Source: CAYTGR01 sp964437445 (GTDB taxonomy: Bacteria > Chloroflexota > Anaerolineae > B4-G1 > SLSP01). Taken from it: DNA of 50,095 nucleotides. Every line of letters starts with the position of its first letter. Positions within the stretch are counted from its first letter, which is position 1. Where the stretch lies: assembly GCA_964437445.1 (NCBI GenBank), contig CAYTGR010000035.1, positions 1-50,095 on the forward strand, read 5' to 3'. The notes below the pieces were generated by a model. That model worked only from the letters and a program-made list of their open reading frames with translations, made no database searches and was not told the origin of the DNA. A program made the position numbers and the translations under genes. Below, piece after piece: positions 39,377 to 47,800 of the stretch.

Positions 39377-40216
39377 ATGGCAGTCGTTACCATGAAGCAG
39401 TTGTTGGAGACGGGGGTTCACTTCGGACATCACACCCGGCGCTGGAACCCCAAGATGGCGCGGTATATTTATACCGAACGCAACGGCGTCCACATCATTG
39501 ACCTGCAACAGACCGTCCGGTCCATTGAGAAGGCCTATACCTTCGTGCAACAGGTTGTGGCGCAGGGGAACCAGATCCTTTTCGTGGGCACCAAGCAGCA
39601 AGCGCAGGAGATCATCGCTCAGGAAGCGCAGCGTTGTGGGATGCCCTACGTCAACGAGCGTTGGCTGGGCGGCACGCTGACCAACTGGCGCACCATCAAG
39701 CTGCGGATTGACCACCTCAAGACGCTGGAGGCCCGCCGCGACGCTGGCGAGTTCGCCCTGCTGACCAAGAAAGAAGCCCTGATGCTCAACCGGGAGATTG
39801 AGAAGCTCAGTGCCCGGCTGGGTGGGTTGCGCTACATGACCCGGCTCCCCGGCGTCATGTTCACGATTGACGTCCGCACCGAGGAAACGGCTATCCGCGA
39901 GGCCGATCGGATGGGGATCCCCATCATTGCGGTGGTGGATACGAACTGCGATCCGACGCTGATTGACCAGGTGATCCCTGGCAACGATGACGCCATCCGC
40001 GCCATCCGGCTGATCACGGCCAAAATGGCGGATGCGGCCCTGGAAGGGATAACGCTGCGCAAGGAGAGTGTAGGCGAGGAAGAAGAAACAGCCGCCGAGG
40101 ACGAGAAATATATGAGCGCCGAGACGCTGGCCCGCCTCCGCCAGATTGAATTCAAGGAAGAAACCGTCGATGAATTTGACGAAGAATTCACCGATATGGA
40201 CGAAGGAGTCGCTTGA
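39377..40216 (+). CDS. rpsB: 30S ribosomal protein S2
   Basis: 279 residues from ATG 39377 (AAAGGAG upstream; a TTG three bases earlier is in frame but less likely). The conserved start VTMKQLLETGVHFGHHTRRWNPKM and the stretch NERWLGGTLTNWRT and RLPGVMFTIDV identify S2. The C-terminal ~45 residues are an acidic extension (EEEETAAEDE...FDEEFTDMDEGVA). Its stop overlaps the tsf start (TGATG), giving translational coupling. Confidence 0.98.
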   Translation: MAVVTMKQLLETGVHFGHHTRRWNPKMARYIYTERNGVHIIDLQQTVRSIEKAYTFVQQVVAQGNQILFVGTKQQAQEIIAQEAQRCGMPYVNERWLGGTLTNWRTIKLRIDHLKTLEARRDAGEFALLTKKEALMLNREIEKLSARLGGLRYMTRLPGVMFTIDVRTEETAIREADRMGIPIIAVVDTNCDPTLIDQVIPGNDDAIRAIRLITAKMADAALEGITLRKESVGEEEETAAEDEKYMSAETLARLRQIEFKEETVDEFDEEFTDMDEGVA

Positions 40217-40821
40217 TGAACATCACATCTGAAATGGTCAAAGAACTGCGCCAGGCCACGGGGGCCGGGGTTTTGGATTGCCGCAAAGCCTTAGAGGCCG
40301 CTGAAGGCGATTACGACAAAGCAGTGGATTATCTGCGGGAAAAAGGATTAGCCGCTGCGGCCAAACGCATGTCCCGCGAAGCCAAGGATGGCCTGGTGGA
40401 ATCCTACATTCACGCCGGTGGGCGCATCGGTGTGCTGGTGGAAGTCAACTGCGAGACCGATTTTGTGGCCCGCACCGACGATTTCAAGACATTGGTGCAC
40501 GATATCGCCATGCACATCGCCGCAGCCGCGCCCCACTATGTGCGCCGCGAGGATGTGCCGGCCGCAGTGATTGAACGGGAAAAAGCCATCTACCGGGCAC
40601 AAGCTCTGGAAGAGGGCAAAAAAGAGCAATTTGTCGATAAGATCGTGGAAGGCCGCCTGGAAAAATTCTACAAGGAGGCCTGCCTGCTGGAACAACCCTT
40701 CATCCGCGACGAAGAGCGGACCATGGGCGACGTGCTGGCAGCCATCATTGCTAAAACCGGTGAGAACATCATCATTCGGCGCTTCGTGCGCTTTGAGCGG
40801 GGCGAGAGCCTGGAGGGGTAA
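40216..40821 (+). CDS. tsf: Elongation factor Ts
   Basis: 201 residues, the short form of EF-Ts (E. coli has 283), as also found in Thermus. It recharges EF-Tu with GTP. TGAGVLDCRKALEAAEGDYD (16-35) is in the EF-Tu-contacting N-terminal domain and EVNCETDFVART (~77-88) carries the TDFV motif that dislodges Mg-GDP. ATG 40216 overlaps the last base of the rpsB stop and GAAGGAG lies upstream. Confidence 0.98.
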   Translation: MNITSEMVKELRQATGAGVLDCRKALEAAEGDYDKAVDYLREKGLAAAAKRMSREAKDGLVESYIHAGGRIGVLVEVNCETDFVARTDDFKTLVHDIAMHIAAAAPHYVRREDVPAAVIEREKAIYRAQALEEGKKEQFVDKIVEGRLEKFYKEACLLEQPFIRDEERTMGDVLAAIIAKTGENIIIRRFVRFERGESLEG

Positions 40822-40854
40822 CCCTCCAGGCCTGACGCCGCTGGGAGGCCCTCT

Positions 40855-41571
40855 ATGAGTGTGCCGCACTATAAGCGGGTCGTGATCAAAGTCGGCGGGG
40901 AGGCCCTGGCCTCCCCCGGCGGCTTTGGGATCAATCCCCACGAGGCAGATCGGGTGGCGGCCAGTATCGCCGCCATCCACGCTCTGGAAGTGGAAGTCGG
41001 CCTGGTCATTGGGGCCGGCAATCTCTGGCGTGGCCGGGATGGCCTGGCGCATGGCATGGACCGGGCGACCGCCGATCAGATGGGGATGCTGGCCACGGTG
41101 ATGAATGCGCTGGCGCTGGCCGATGCTTTGGAGCGGCAGGGCATCACCCCCCGCGTCCAGACGGCCATTGAGATGCGCGCCATCGCCGAGCCTTACATCC
41201 GGCTGCGCGCCATCCGCCATCTGGAAAAAGGGCGCGTCGTTATCTTCGGCGCGGGCACCGGCAACCCCTATTTCACCACCGACACCGCGGCGGCCCTGCG
41301 CGCCGCTGAAATCGGGGCCGATCTGCTGATCAAGGCCACCAAAGTGGATGGGGTCTACGATGAAGATCCGCAAACTCATCCCGAGGCCCGACGGTTTGAG
41401 CGGCTCACCTACCTGGAGGCCCTCAATATGCGCGTGGGGGTCATGGATTCCACGGCGCTGACGCTCTGCATGGAAAACGACCTGCCGATTATCGTCCTCA
41501 ACCTCTGGCAGGCGGGCAACCTGGAACGGGCCGTGCGGGGTGAGCCGGTCGGCACACTGGTCGGCCCTTGA
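40855..41571 (+). CDS. pyrH: UMP kinase
   Basis: 238 residues; GGGAGG precedes the ATG. It phosphorylates UMP to UDP with ATP. Motifs: KVGGEAL (12-18), GLVIGAGNLWRG (~48-59), FGAGTGNPYFTTDTAAALRA (~133-152) and KVDGVYDEDPQ (~163-173). The order rpsB-tsf-pyrH-frr is widely conserved in bacteria. Confidence 0.98.
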   Translation: MSVPHYKRVVIKVGGEALASPGGFGINPHEADRVAASIAAIHALEVEVGLVIGAGNLWRGRDGLAHGMDRATADQMGMLATVMNALALADALERQGITPRVQTAIEMRAIAEPYIRLRAIRHLEKGRVVIFGAGTGNPYFTTDTAAALRAAEIGADLLIKATKVDGVYDEDPQTHPEARRFERLTYLEALNMRVGVMDSTALTLCMENDLPIIVLNLWQAGNLERAVRGEPVGTLVGP

Positions 41572-41617
41572 GGGCGCCCCCCTCCCGGTTTCCGGGGCCA
41601 CTTTGCAAGGAGACGCG

Positions 41618-42175
41618 ATGATCAAGGACCTCTTACGCGAAACTGAAGGCCGGATGGAGAAAACGATTGAGTCGTTGGAGGACGATCTGCGCAGCGTGCG
41701 CACCGGTCGGGCCTCGCCGGCCCTGGTGGAGCGGGTGACGGTAGATTACTACGGCGTCGCCACCCCGCTTAACCAGCTGGCCGTTATCTCCGCCCCTGAA
41801 CCGCAACTGCTGCTGGTGCGCCCCTACGATCCGGGGTCCCTCAGCGCCATTGAACGGGGCATCCTGCAAGCCGATCTGGGCCTGAACCCCAACAATGACG
41901 GGCGGATCATCCGCATCCCTATCCCCCGCCTGACCGAGGAACGCCGCCGGGAGATGGTAAAAATAGTCAAGCGGCGGGTGGAAGAGGCCAAAGTGTCGCT
42001 ACGGAACATCCGGCGGGATGCGTTGGAAGACCTGCGCGCGTTTGAAGATGAGAAGCTCATCTCAGAAGACGATATGAAGCAGGGTCAGGATGATCTGCAA
42101 AAGACTACCGAGCGTTTCACCGAAAGAGTAGACCAGATCGGCGCTCGCAAAGAGCAGGAGATCATGGAAGTTTGA
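41618..42175 (+). CDS. frr: Ribosome recycling factor
   Basis: 185 residues, the usual length, from ATG 41618 after AAGGAGA; earlier in-frame starts overlap pyrH. With EF-G it splits post-termination ribosomes. Typical segments: SLEDDLRSVRTGRASPALVE, NPNNDGRIIRIPIPRLTEER, and the helical C-terminus with DDLQKTTERFTERVDQI. Confidence 0.98.
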   Translation: MIKDLLRETEGRMEKTIESLEDDLRSVRTGRASPALVERVTVDYYGVATPLNQLAVISAPEPQLLLVRPYDPGSLSAIERGILQADLGLNPNNDGRIIRIPIPRLTEERRREMVKIVKRRVEEAKVSLRNIRRDALEDLRAFEDEKLISEDDMKQGQDDLQKTTERFTERVDQIGARKEQEIMEV

Positions 42176-42220
42176 GCCGGCCGGTGGCCGTGCGTCACCC
42201 AGCCCCCAAGCGTCATGGCA

Positions 42221-42242
42221 GGGGCGGTACCCCGACCGCCCC
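42221..42242 (+). terminator. Hairpin after frr
   Basis: An 8-bp stem GGGGCGGT / ACCGCCCC with a 6-base loop, 45 bases after the frr stop. No T-run. The 315-base gap to uppS also holds a second stem (GGTTGTGA about 42293, TCACA..CAACC about 42312-42324). No gene was seen, so read-through may be modulated here. Confidence 0.4.
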
Positions 42243-42490
42243 TGGATTTCTCAACTTGTGGTCGGCCGCACCCCGGCAGAGTGCGTCAAGCCAGGTTGTG
42301 ACTGAGCAGGGATCACAGAGCAACCAACGCCCGGGGGCGCTCACTTTAACCGCCAGCGCAGACGTTAGTTTCACAAGGTCCAGGGTCTGAACACCCCGTT
42401 CTCGTCACCGAGGCACAGCTCAGCGATGGCAGCTCAGATGGGGAAAATATCCCCCCAACAAGGATCATCAAAACCATTGAGGGAGGCAGT

Positions 42491-43222
42491 ATGAGCGATA
42501 GCCAAAACGCTCAATCTTATCCGCCCCTTGCGTGCCTGCCCGCCCATGTGGGGATCATCATGGACGGCAACGGGCGCTGGGCGCGGGCCCGGGGACTACC
42601 ACGGATGCTCGGCCACCGGGCCGGCGTGGAGAACATCCGCCGGATTTTGCGCGCCGCCGTAGAATTTGGGGTACCGGTCCTCACGCTCTACGCCTTCTCC
42701 ACCGAAAACTGGCAGCGGCCGTTGGAAGAAATTCAGGGTTTGCTGCAAATTCTCCGGGAAACCCTGGTGAAAGAGGTTGACGAATTAGACCAAAATGGTG
42801 TACAATTAAGACACATCGGACAGCTGGATCCTCTGTCCGATGAGCTGAAAACCAGCATTCAAGCCGCCATAGAACGTACCCGCCAGAACCAACGGTTGAT
42901 CCTGAATCTGGCGTTTAACTACGGGGGCCGGGCGGAGATTGTGGAGGCCGTACGGCGTATTATGCGGGAAGGCATTCCCCCCGAGGAAGTCACGGAAGCG
43001 GTCATCAGTGCCCATCTTTATACCGCCGGGCTGCCCGACCCCGACCTGATCATCCGTACCAGCGGAGAAGTCCGCGTGAGCAATTTCCTGGTGTGGCAGG
43101 CGATCTACTCCGAATACTACGCCACCCCCATCTTGTGGCCCGACTTTGACAAAGACGAGTTTTACAAGGCCCTGTCCGTCTTCAGCCAGCGCAACCGTCG
43201 GTTTGGCGGAGTGAAATGTTGA
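42491..43222 (+). CDS. uppS: Undecaprenyl diphosphate synthase (cis-prenyltransferase)
   Basis: 243 residues; GGGAGG precedes the ATG. It extends farnesyl-PP to the C55 lipid carrier for wall and glycan export. GIIMDGNGRWA (21-31, catalytic Asp25), YAFSTENW (~73-80), LNLAFNYGGRAEIV (~137-150) and DLIIRTSGEVRVSNFLVWQ (~190-208) are the family signatures. It is followed by cdsA as in most bacteria. Confidence 0.97.
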   Translation: MSDSQNAQSYPPLACLPAHVGIIMDGNGRWARARGLPRMLGHRAGVENIRRILRAAVEFGVPVLTLYAFSTENWQRPLEEIQGLLQILRETLVKEVDELDQNGVQLRHIGQLDPLSDELKTSIQAAIERTRQNQRLILNLAFNYGGRAEIVEAVRRIMREGIPPEEVTEAVISAHLYTAGLPDPDLIIRTSGEVRVSNFLVWQAIYSEYYATPILWPDFDKDEFYKALSVFSQRNRRFGGVKC

Positions 43223-43340
43223 GAGCGGCCGGCCGGAACGGCCGTGGAAGGCAGTGAGCTTTTATTAGCCATCGCAGCTACAATCAGTGTCAGGTATCGC
43301 CGGTCAGCGCGAACTCAATCCATTCTCTGAGGTAGCATCC

Positions 43341-44153
43341 TTGCTGAAAAAACGCGTTATCAGCGCAGCCATTCTCCTTCCCATCGTTGTCGCTGCTGTC
43401 CTCTTGGGCGGTTGGCCGTTTACTATCCTCGTCCTGGTGGCCGTGCTGGCAGCCAGCGTGGAATACACGCAACTCCTTCAGCGCTGCGGCTATAGACTTC
43501 CCTGGCCCCTGGTTGCCGCCGGCATCGTGCTCTGGCTGGCAGACGCTATCTGGCACCTGGAACCATGGTTGGCGCCGGCACTGGCGCTCCTGGCCCTGGG
43601 GAGCGGCACCTGGCAGCTCTTCCGCCGGGGGGAAGCGCCGACCGCCACCTGGGCCTTAACCCTGGCCGGGGGGCTCTACCTGGGATTGGGGGGCGCTTAC
43701 CTGATCCGGCTGCGCGCCCTGCCCGACGGTCTCTGGTGGACCTTGACCGCCTTGCCTGTCGTCTGGGTGGCCGATTCCGGTGCCTATGCCATCGGACGGC
43801 GCTGGGGACGTCACAAGATGGCGCCGACGATCAGTCCCGGCAAAAGTTGGGAAGGCTATGCAGCGGAAGTTGTGAGTGGCCTGCTGGCCGGCCTCTGTTT
43901 CGGCTGGCTCTGGCCCTTAGTGGCCGGCCAGCCGCAGCTGACCCTCACGCCGTGGCGCGGCCTGGTGTTGGGGGGCATCCTGGCTGTCCTGACACCCCTG
44001 GGGGATCTGTTTGAATCCATGATTAAGCGCGAGGCCGGCGTCAAAGACTCCAGCAACCTGATCCCCGGTCATGGCGGCGTGTTTGATCGGATCGATAGCC
44101 TGCTTTGGACCGGGATCCTGGCCTGGGGCTACCTCACGCTCCTGTTGGCCTGA
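43341..44153 (+). CDS. cdsA: Phosphatidate cytidylyltransferase
   Basis: 270 residues if started at TTG 43341, which has TGAGGTAG at a good distance and gives a normal N-terminus (LLKKRVISAAILLP); an in-frame GTG at 43287 would add 18 residues. It makes CDP-diacylglycerol from phosphatidate and CTP at the membrane. About eight membrane helices are followed by the signature IKREAGVKDSSNLIPGHGG and FDRIDS (~230-255). Confidence 0.95.
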   Translation: MLKKRVISAAILLPIVVAAVLLGGWPFTILVLVAVLAASVEYTQLLQRCGYRLPWPLVAAGIVLWLADAIWHLEPWLAPALALLALGSGTWQLFRRGEAPTATWALTLAGGLYLGLGGAYLIRLRALPDGLWWTLTALPVVWVADSGAYAIGRRWGRHKMAPTISPGKSWEGYAAEVVSGLLAGLCFGWLWPLVAGQPQLTLTPWRGLVLGGILAVLTPLGDLFESMIKREAGVKDSSNLIPGHGGVFDRIDSLLWTGILAWGYLTLLLA

Positions 44154-44223
44154 CAACCATCCGCACCTTTCCATCGGCCCCTGACCAACCGATGGCGAAA
44201 TTTAATCCCATTTAGTCCCGTTA

Positions 44224-44254
44224 TTAGGCTCACTTTAGGCTCACTTTAGGCTCA
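44224..44254 (+). repeat. 11-base tandem repeat before the CBS gene
   Basis: TTAGGCTCACT occurs twice and then TTAGGCTCA, immediately before the AAGGAGG ribosome-binding site of the CBS-domain gene. Confidence 0.85.
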
Positions 44255-44268
44255 AGGAGGCAACTGGC

Positions 44269-44676
44269 ATGAACGGTAAGACCAGCGTGCGCGACATCTA
44301 TCACAAGGGAATCATTTTCTGCCGTCCCGATACCCCCTTACAGGAAGTCGTACGCATCATGGCCGATAGCGATGTCCACGCGGTTTTCGTGGCCGAGCGG
44401 GAAGGCGAACAACCGATCGGCGTGATCTCGCACACGGACGTCATTCGCCATTATGGGCGCTCAGTGCAAGAATTAACCGCCAGTCAGGTCATGAAGGCCC
44501 CCATCATCACCGTCTCGGTCGAGGCTCTGGCAGAAGAAGCCGCGGCGCAGATGCTGGAACATGCCGTTCATCGCCTGTTGGTAGTGGATGCCCAGGGCAA
44601 CGCTGTGGGCGTACTCTCTACGACCGATCTGGTCCGGGACATGCGCGGCACCCGCTGGATCTGGTATATGGGGTGA
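44269..44676 (+). CDS. Two-CBS-domain protein
   Basis: 135 residues; AAGGAGG precedes the ATG. Two CBS repeats fill the protein (~8-65 and ~72-130), with GVISHTDVIRHYG and GVLSTTDLVRDMRG at equivalent ends. CBS pairs bind adenosine nucleotides and act as energy or redox sensors. It lies three bases before the fructose-1,6-bisphosphatase gene, with translational coupling likely (GGTGAG within its own end), so control of that enzyme by AMP/ATP is an attractive inference. Confidence 0.92.
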   Translation: MNGKTSVRDIYHKGIIFCRPDTPLQEVVRIMADSDVHAVFVAEREGEQPIGVISHTDVIRHYGRSVQELTASQVMKAPIITVSVEALAEEAAAQMLEHAVHRLLVVDAQGNAVGVLSTTDLVRDMRGTRWIWYMG

Positions 44677-44679
44677 GCC

Positions 44680-45699
44680 ATGTACCCGCAAATTATCACC
44701 ATTGAACGCCACATTCTGGAACAGGAAAAGAGCCACCCCGAAGCCACGGGCACGCTCAGTAACCTGCTGTACGACATCGCCCTGGCAGCTAAGGTGATTG
44801 ACCGGGAGATCCGCCGCGCCGGTTTGGCGGACATTTTGGGGGCTGCCGGCACCACCAATATCCAGGGTGAGCAGCAAATGAAGCTGGACCTTTTCGCCAA
44901 CGAGACGCTGATCCGCATGAACAGCTTCACCGGGCGGGTCTGCGCCATCGCCAGCGAGGAGCTGGACGGGTTGGTGGAGCCGACCCCGGCGATGAACGCC
45001 GGCAAATATGTGCTCATCCACGACCCCCTGGATGGTTCGGCTAACATTGATACTAACGTCAGCGTGGGCACCATTTTTTCTATTTTCCGGCGACGCAGCC
45101 CGGCGGGAACCCGCGCCACTATAACAGACTGCCTCCAACCAGCCCGTGACCTGGTCGCTTCCGGCTACATCCTCTATGGCTCCAGCACGATGCTCATCTA
45201 CACCACCGGGCATGGCGTCCACGGTTTCACGCTGGAGCCGAGCCTGGGGGAGTTCCTGCTCTCGCATCCGAATATCCAGACACCGGAGCCGGCCCGCTAT
45301 CACAGCACCAACATCTCTTATGAGCGCCTTTGGAGCGAAGGGGTCCGCCGTTACACGCAGTATCTCAAAGGCCTGGAAGAAGAGTCGCTGCCATACGCGC
45401 TTTCTACCCGGTACGTAGGGTCATTGGTGGCCGATTTCCACCGCAATCTGTTGAAAGGCGGTGTCTTCTACTATCCCCTGCTCTACGAGGATCCGGCCCA
45501 TCCCAAACCCAAGCTGCGGTTGCTCTATGAAGCAGCCCCGCTGGCCTTCATTGCTGAACAGGCCGGCGGCTATGCCTCAGACGGTACCCAGAGCATTTTA
45601 GAGATTGTGCCCACCGCCCTACACCAACGGGTCCCCCTGTTCATCGGCAACCGCGACCTGGTACTGAAGGCCGAAGAATATCTGCACCGCTACGGATAG
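44680..45699 (+). CDS. fbp: Class I fructose-1,6-bisphosphatase
   Basis: 339 residues. It hydrolyses fructose 1,6-bisphosphate in gluconeogenesis or carbon fixation. Metal-binding residues are in ASEELDG (91-97) and DPLDGSANIDTNVSVGTIFSI (from Asp115), and the substrate site is in the YVGSLVADFHRNLLKGGVFYYP region (~246-267). The C-terminal EAAPLAFIAEQAGGYASDG and the length are normal for class I. It is paired with the CBS protein and followed 13 bases later by rho. Confidence 0.96.
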   Translation: MYPQIITIERHILEQEKSHPEATGTLSNLLYDIALAAKVIDREIRRAGLADILGAAGTTNIQGEQQMKLDLFANETLIRMNSFTGRVCAIASEELDGLVEPTPAMNAGKYVLIHDPLDGSANIDTNVSVGTIFSIFRRRSPAGTRATITDCLQPARDLVASGYILYGSSTMLIYTTGHGVHGFTLEPSLGEFLLSHPNIQTPEPARYHSTNISYERLWSEGVRRYTQYLKGLEEESLPYALSTRYVGSLVADFHRNLLKGGVFYYPLLYEDPAHPKPKLRLLYEAAPLAFIAEQAGGYASDGTQSILEIVPTALHQRVPLFIGNRDLVLKAEEYLHRYG

Positions 45700-45712
45700 C
45701 AAGGAGGGAAAG

Positions 45713-47365
45713 ATGCACCCCAAAGATGACCTACACGAAGACATTGAAGCCCCAGGTCTCAGAGAGCACCCGGAAGAACCTGTGGGCGTGGAGGAAGAGC
45801 TGTCACCCGAAGAGCCAGCATTCCAGGGCGAAAGCCGGGAACCTGAACTGGAACCGGAGCCGGAACTGGAACCGGAACTGAGACCTGAGGAAAGTGAGTC
45901 CCATGAACCTGGCCCGGAAGAAAGCAAAGCAGAAGAGGTTCCGGGTAAGCCCCGCTTGGGGGAGAGCAGAGAAGAGGGGGGGACCAGCGAAGCCGGAATA
46001 GAAGGTGGGGAAGCAGAGATCATTCCTCAGGTCATCGTCCCGGTGATGCCCGTTGTGTCGGAGGAGGACCTCTTCCTGCGCCGGCTGGAGATGCACGTCC
46101 TGGACGATATGCGCCTGCAAGACCTGCGCGAGCTGGCCCGCAAGTACAACGTCTCCGGCTATAGCCGCCTCAAGAAAGAAGATCTGATCTTGTTGCTGCT
46201 GAAAGTCAAGACCGAGCGGGAAGGCTTCATTTTCGGGGGTGGCATCCTGGAAATCTCTGACGAGGGGATGGGTTTCCTGCGGGCCGCCCGCTATTTGCCA
46301 GGGCCGGAAGATGTCTACGTCTCCCAGAGCCAGATCCGCCGCTTCGGCCTGCGCACCGGCGACATGGTGGTCGGTCAGGTGCGCCCGCCGAAGGAAACGG
46401 AGAAATACCGCAGCCTGCTGCGGGTGGAAGCGGTCAACGGGGTGGACCCGGAAGCGGCCAAGCAGCGCCCCCGGTTTGAGCGGCTGACCCCCATCTTCCC
46501 CAATCGCCCCTTCCACACAACCACCGACCCGCGCAACCTAACCCAACGGCTGCTGGAGCTGGTCTCGCCGGTCGGCAAAGGCCAGCGCGGCCTGATCGTT
46601 TCGCCGCCCAAATCGGGCAAGACCACCGTGCTCAAAGAGATCGCCAACGGCATCTCGGCCAACCACCCCGAGGTCTATCTGATCGTGCTTCTCATCGGTG
46701 AGCGGCCCGAGGAAGTGACCGACATGGACCGCGCCGTAGACGCCGAGGTCATCAGCTCTACCTTTGACGAGCCGGTGGAGCATCAAGCCCGGGTGGCCGA
46801 AATGGCGCTGGAACGTGCCAAGCGGCTGGTGGAAAGCGGGCGCGACGTGGCCATCCTCATGGATAGCATCACCCGGCTCACCCGCGCCTACAACCTGGTC
46901 GTGCAGCCCAGCGGTCGGACGCTCTCCGGCGGTCTGGACCCAGCCGCGCTCTATCCGCCCAAGCACTTCTTCGGCGCGGCTCGCAACCTGGAAGAGGGCG
47001 GCAGCCTGACGATCGTCGCTACCTGCCTGATTGACACCGGTAGCCGCATGGACGATTTGATCTACGAAGAGTTCAAAGGGACGGGCAACATGGAGCTCCA
47101 CCTGAACCGCAAACTGCAAGAGCGGCGCATCTTCCCGGCCTTCGACATCACCCGCTCCGGCACTCGCCGCGAGGAACTGTTGCTGGAGCCGGAGACGCTG
47201 AAACGGGTCTGGCTAATGCGCCGCATGATCACCCAAATGATGTCGCCGCCGCCCAACGGTCCCGGCTACGAAATCACCACCGCGACCGAGGCTGTGCTCC
47301 AGCAAATGCGCAAGACGCGCACCAACTGGGAATTCCTGGACGCTCTGACGCGCGACTTGAAGTGA
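45713..47365 (+). CDS. rho: Transcription termination factor Rho with acidic N-terminal extension
   Basis: 550 residues; AAGGAGG precedes the ATG. The first ~105 residues are an extension rich in Glu and Pro with EPELEPEPELEPELRPEE-type repeats, likely disordered. A Rho-N domain follows (LQDLRELARKYNVSGYSRLKKEDLILLLL, ~133-162), then the cold-shock-like RNA-binding domain (~170-245) and the hexameric ATPase: Walker A SPPKSGKTT (297-305), DSITRLTRAYN, and the secondary RNA-binding KHFFGAARN and GSLTIVATCLIDTGSRMD. The insertion is common in high-GC phyla and may aid RNA loading. Confidence 0.97.
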   Translation: MHPKDDLHEDIEAPGLREHPEEPVGVEEELSPEEPAFQGESREPELEPEPELEPELRPEESESHEPGPEESKAEEVPGKPRLGESREEGGTSEAGIEGGEAEIIPQVIVPVMPVVSEEDLFLRRLEMHVLDDMRLQDLRELARKYNVSGYSRLKKEDLILLLLKVKTEREGFIFGGGILEISDEGMGFLRAARYLPGPEDVYVSQSQIRRFGLRTGDMVVGQVRPPKETEKYRSLLRVEAVNGVDPEAAKQRPRFERLTPIFPNRPFHTTTDPRNLTQRLLELVSPVGKGQRGLIVSPPKSGKTTVLKEIANGISANHPEVYLIVLLIGERPEEVTDMDRAVDAEVISSTFDEPVEHQARVAEMALERAKRLVESGRDVAILMDSITRLTRAYNLVVQPSGRTLSGGLDPAALYPPKHFFGAARNLEEGGSLTIVATCLIDTGSRMDDLIYEEFKGTGNMELHLNRKLQERRIFPAFDITRSGTRREELLLEPETLKRVWLMRRMITQMMSPPPNGPGYEITTATEAVLQQMRKTRTNWEFLDALTRDLK

Positions 47366-47422
47366 GTGCTATGACGTCACCCGGCCCCTGGACTGCGCCC
47401 GGCCGGCTCACGGTTTGATTCA

Positions 47423-47770
47423 ATGTCCGACACTTGTATCTTCTGCCGCATCGCCCGCGGTGAAGCGCCCGCCCGCCTTGTGTACCATGACGAGCGCTTC
47501 ACCGCGTTTCATGACGCCGCGCCGCAAGCCCCCCTTCACATTCTGATCATCCCCAACCGGCATATGACCAACCTGAATGAAGCTCTGGCTACCGATGCCG
47601 GTTGGTTAGGGGAATTGTTACTCCTGGCCCGGCAACTGGCGGCCGAAATGGGACTGGCCGAACCGGGCTACCGCCTGGTATTGAACACCGGCCGCCAGGC
47701 CGGCCAATCGGTCTATCACCTGCATTTACACCTCTTAGGCGGACGGCGACTGGGTTGGCCCCCCGGCTAA
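47423..47770 (+). CDS. HIT-family (HINT-like) hydrolase
   Basis: 115 residues. CIFCRIARGEAP (5-16) with zinc Cys pair, and the catalytic histidine triad H99-L-H101-L-H103 followed by LGGRRLGWPPG, identify a HINT-type purine nucleoside phosphoramidase. No good ribosome-binding site precedes the ATG, so its translation may depend on upstream rho transcription. Confidence 0.95.
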   Translation: MSDTCIFCRIARGEAPARLVYHDERFTAFHDAAPQAPLHILIIPNRHMTNLNEALATDAGWLGELLLLARQLAAEMGLAEPGYRLVLNTGRQAGQSVYHLHLHLLGGRRLGWPPG

Positions 47771-47800
47771 GGACCCCGGCCTTACGCTGACAGGAGACGG

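Noticed and set aside
39161..39715. N-terminal extension of the UvrD/PcrA frame
   Set aside because: It would be antisense to the rpsB promoter and coding start. The family starts at residue MNPETH, and the length from there (733) is normal.
40348..41703. A 451-codon minus-strand frame across tsf, pyrH and frr
   Set aside because: It is antisense to three well-identified core genes and has no family resemblance.
42172..42390. A 72-codon frame in the frr-uppS gap
   Set aside because: It has no ribosome site, overlaps the frr stop and the hairpin at 42221-42242, and its product resembles nothing.
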